Positions 60,858 to 64,000 of a stretch of 64,000 nucleotides of DNA are shown piece after piece; position 1 is the first letter of the stretch, and each line of letters opens with the position of its first letter. Where the stretch lies: positions 15,175,857 to 15,239,856 of the forward strand of contig NC_134834.1 of assembly GCF_004210375.1 (NCBI RefSeq), in the 5' to 3' direction. The position numbers were made by a program, and so were the translations under genes. The stretch comes from Tachypleus tridentatus (taxonomy: Eukaryota > Arthropoda > Merostomata > Xiphosura > Limulidae). The notes under the pieces were generated by a model that made no database searches, was not told the origin of the DNA, and was given only the letters and a program-made list of their open reading frames with translations.

Positions 60858-61005
60858 ATGTATTCTAAAGACGGCTGGTAAGGGTATTACAACTTTAATT
60901 AAAAAAAGAAGAGAACAAGAGAAGAGGACCTAAGTAACGTTGTTCTGTGCTTTATTTTAATTAAAGTTTCAATACCCGAACAAGCCGTCTTGAGAATACA
61001 TTTTT
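60858..61005. mobile_element. Palindromic terminal segment of the second Penelope-type family
   Basis: Two arms of about 47 bp (60858-60905 and 60957-61004) are inverted copies containing AAGACGGCTGG/GGGTATT and CTTTAATTAAAA. They flank about 50 bp holding GACCTAAG and AACGTTGTTCT, pieces of a hammerhead-like core. Confidence 0.45.
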
Positions 61006-61089
61006 GGAAGCTCTTGATTATTGTAGAACATTCACAGTGAAAATTGAAAGTATGTTTGACTATGTTTTATATGTGACTGATTTATTTTG

Positions 61090-61432
61090 TTTAGAATCAA
61101 GTACAACGCTACCCAATGGGCTATCTGTGCTCTGCCCACCACAGGTATCAAAACCCGGATTTTAGCGTTATAAGCTTTCAGACTTGCCACTGACCCATGG
61201 GAGGGTGGGCGCATACCTCAAGAACAAAGAAAGTCAAGGTTTAATTTTGGTGAGTTTGTTTACTGAGACCATGTGCTACCATCCCTAATTTCGACTACAA
61301 GGAAGTAAATTGACTGGTAACACCCGCCGCCAGCTGACAAATAGCGGAACTGGCCGTAATATTATAGCATAGCACGGCTGAAAAAGTGACATGTTCAATA
61401 CACTTGGCAAGGCACGGCCAGGTGGGTTAAGG
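61090..61432 (-). repeat. Left arm of a long inverted duplication
   Basis: It contains, in order, an antisense type-2 SINE (61090-61205), a unique segment (GAACAAAGAAAGTCAAGG), an old antisense type-1 body (61270-61395) and the first bases of the next SINE head. The same block is inverted at 62384-62718 with shared private mutations such as AGCATAGCACGGCT. Confidence 0.85.
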
Positions 61433-61675
61433 CGTTCGACTCGTAAACTGAGAGTCGGGGTTCGAATCCCCGTCGCATCAAACATGCTCGCCCTTTCAGC
61501 TGTGGGGGCGTTATAATGGTATGTTTAATCCCACTATTCGTTGGTAAAAGTGTAGTCCAAGAGTTGATGGGTGATGATGACTAGTTGCCTTCCCACTAGT
61601 CTTATACTGATAACTTAGGGACGGCTAGCGCAGATAGCCTTCGTGTAGGCTTACGCGATTTTTGAAACAAACAAA
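61410..61675 (+). mobile_element. Type-1 tRNA SINE
   Basis: Full-length copy starting at the inner edge of the left arm; its head sequence is shared with the right arm for about 20 bp. Confidence 0.88.
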
Positions 61676-62002
61676 AACAATCCAACCGACCAAATGAACA
61701 GCGATGGCTATTGTACGTAACCCTAAAAGTCCTGCTTGTTATTATCAGTAAATGTAATTAATATTAATGACAAAATTCTTACTTATTTCGTGCACCTGTT
61801 TTCTCGACGTCTCTGTATCCCACACTTGCATTCTCTCTCTCTCTCTGTATGTGTGTGAATAACAGAATAATTCCCAAGAAGAGATGACGAATCAGATATA
61901 TAACGAACGGTTGTCTAGAAAATAATCGAATATTAAGCTGCTGTTTTATTACTTAAAGCGTTGGACCTTATTCAGACTATTCGATTTCGACTAGTATGGA
62001 TT

Positions 62003-62273
62003 GGTTTGTTTTGAATTTCGCGCAAACCTGCACGACGGCTATCTGCACTAGCCGTCTCTAAGTTAGCAGTATAAGACTAGAGGGAAGGCAGCTAGTCATC
62101 ACCACCCACCGCCAACTCTTCGGCTACTCTTTTACCAACGAATAGCGGGATTAACCGTGCATTATAACGCCCCCACGGCTGTAAGGGCGAGCATGTTTGG
62201 TGTGACGGGGATTCGAACCCGCGACCCTCAGGTTACGAATCGTGTGCTCTAGTTACCTGGCCATGCCGAGCCT
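62003..62273 (-). mobile_element. Type-1 tRNA SINE
   Basis: Antisense, full length, inside the inverted duplication. Confidence 0.9.
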
Positions 62274-62383
62274 TACGATTTACGTATCTTCATGAAATTT
62301 GACAAGCTACAGTAAACATTATAAGCCTTTTGTAAAGAAGAATAAGAATGTCTAACCAAGTATTTTTATTAAAAATTAATGTT

Positions 62384-62718
62384 CCCCACCTGGCTATGCT
62401 GGGCCAAGTGTATTGAACATGTCACTTTTTAAGCCGTGCTATGCTATAATGTTACGACCAGTTCCGCTATTTGTCAGCTGGCGGCGGGTGTTACCAGTCG
62501 GTTTACTTCCTTGTAGTCGAAATTAGGAATGGTAGCACATGGTCTCAGTAAAGAAACTCACCAAAATTAAACCTTGACTTTCTTTGTTCTTAAGGTATGC
62601 GTCCACCCTCCCGTGGGTCAGTGGCAAGGCTGTAAGCTTATAACGCTAAAATCCGGGTTTTGATACCAGTGATGGACACGACACAGTTAGCACGTTGTGT
62701 AACCTAGTGCTTAACAAC
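62384..62718 (+). repeat. Right arm of the long inverted duplication
   Basis: It runs from CCACCTGGCTATGCTGGGCC through the old type-1 body (62400-62530) and CTTGACTTTCTTTGTTC to a + type-2 SINE (62603-62718, with GGGTTTTGATACC). It mirrors 61090-61432. Confidence 0.85.
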
Positions 62719-63057
62719 AAGTAGACACCGATTGCTGAGCTCTGACCTAGTCTACTAGTTTACAATTAAGGATGACCAACGTGGATAGCCCTTGAGAAGC
62801 TTCGGGCGAATATCGGAAAAACAAAACAAACGCAAAAAATATGAACAAACTGTGATTTTTTTCAGCAACCGCAACAAAAAAGCGAGATGACTAAAACGTA
62901 ACCCAAGAGAATCAGACTGGTAAGGAAATATTCTGAAAGAAACAAAGGTTTTGGTTTTAGTTTTCATGGGTAGCCCTTCCACATTATAACTAACAAAATC
63001 CTCGATTACTACATGAATTTTCCCCCTGACTCCACGAGCTTCATCGTGCCAGCTCGT

Positions 63058-63486
63058 TAAAACAAATGTTAAAACAGATGTTAAAACACAAATGTTAAAA
63101 CAAATGTTAAAACACAAATGTTAAAACACAAATGTTAAAACAGATGTTAAAACACAAATGTTAAAACAGATGTTAAAACAGATGTTAAAACACAAATGTT
63201 AAAACAGATGTTAAAAACACAAATGTTAAAACAGATGTTAAAACACAAATGTTAAAACAGATGTTAAAACACAAATGTTAAAACAGATGTTAAAAAACAA
63301 ATGTTAAAACAGATGTTAAAACACAAATGTTAAAACAGATGTTAAAACACAAATGTTAAAACAGATGTTAAAACACAAATGTTAAAACAGATGTTAAAAC
63401 ACAAATGTTAAAACAGATGTTAAAAACAAATGTTAAAACAGATGTTAAAACACAAATGTTAAAACAGACGTTAAAAACAAATGTTA
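63058..63486. repeat. Minisatellite, 12-14-bp half-units (26-bp dimer), ~16 copies
   Basis: ATGTTAAAACAG alternates with ATGTTAAAACACAA. No stop-free frame of interest. Confidence 0.93.
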
Positions 63487-63561
63487 ATTTCAAACCGTCA
63501 CTTTTCATCAGTTTTCTGAACTCAGTTATTATTATTTAAAGAAATGAAGAAGAAGAAGAAA

Positions 63562-64000
63562 GTTGGGCCTGACATGGCCTGGTGGTTAGGGTCTAGTATG
63601 GTCTGGTGGAAAGTTGGTCTGGTGGTTAGGGTCTAGTATGGCCTGGTGGTTAGGGTCTAGTATGGCCTGGTGGTTAGGGTCTAGTATGGTCTGGTGGTTA
63701 GGGTCTTTTATGATCTGGTGGTTAGAGCCTGGTATGGTCTTGTGGTTAGGGTCTGGTATGGCCTGGTGGTTAGAGCCTGGTATAACCTGGTTGTTAGAGC
63801 CTGGTTTGGTCTGGTGCTTACGGTCTGCTATGGTCTGGTAGTTAGAGCTTAGCATAGCCTGGCGGCTATGGCCTAACTTGGCCTGGTAGTTAGTACCTAG
63901 CATGGCCTGGTAGCTATGGTCTGGCATGATCTGGTTGTTCGGGCCTAGCATGGTCTTGTGGTTAGGGCATTACATGGCCTGTTGGTTTGCATGCGAGTTC
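63562..64000. repeat. 24-bp array resembling a SINE A box, ~18 copies, runs off the window
   Basis: The unit reads GCCTGGTGGTTAGGGTCTAGTATG (quoted in two parts: GCCTGGTGGTTA, GGGTCTAGTATG). The first unit, GGGCCTGACATGGCCTGG, matches a SINE head. Confidence 0.9.

Noticed and set aside
63586-63951. Repeat frame of Asn-His-Gln type on the - strand
   Set aside because: It is a translation of the 24-bp array, open because the unit lacks stops.

Overview
This is a eukaryotic nuclear window: AT-rich, intron-bearing and packed with tRNA-derived SINEs, decayed transposons and minisatellites. From memory of the dominant SINE, and from the arthropod-like gene content, I infer a chelicerate, most likely a horseshoe crab (Xiphosura). 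The sequence alone does not prove this.

Two protein-coding genes can be assembled with in-phase GT-AG introns. (1) Nocturnin, + strand, three coding exons between 14550 and 21831, 378 residues, with every expected active-site residue. A compact candidate promoter lies at 14048-14146 (CCAAT, D-box, kappa-B-like site, TATA). (2) On the - strand, a small four-helix membrane protein of 234 residues is spread over seven short exons from 57895 down to 31776. Most of its exons are too short to show as open reading frames. I found them by matching splice sites and phases, and compare the product to LAPTM4/DUF4728-type proteins.

Layout: 1-14 kb has no gene, only SINEs, a 62-bp minisatellite (2.5-3.1 kb), a non-autonomous hAT element (7690-8139) and a Penelope-like retroelement fragment with hammerhead-like motifs (10.66-11.4 kb). 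14-22.7 kb is nocturnin. 22.7-31.7 kb is SINE-rich intergenic DNA ending in a 25-copy, 36-bp array. 31.8-57.9 kb is the membrane-protein gene. Its introns hold at least seven different minisatellites (29, 63, 40, 65, 36, 40 and 30 bp), a Tc1/mariner fossil, LINE and hAT fragments, a broken copy of a transposon-like gene and a tandem cluster of heat-shock-element sequence. 58-64 kb has more minisatellites, a solo Penelope-type end, a long inverted duplication (61.1/62.7 kb) and an array that seems to be amplified from a SINE head.

The two genes show no evident joint function. The most noteworthy items are the hidden seven-exon gene, the microexon-like array in its third intron, the heat-shock-element array, the hammerhead cores of two Penelope-type families, and the clock-type promoter elements of nocturnin.
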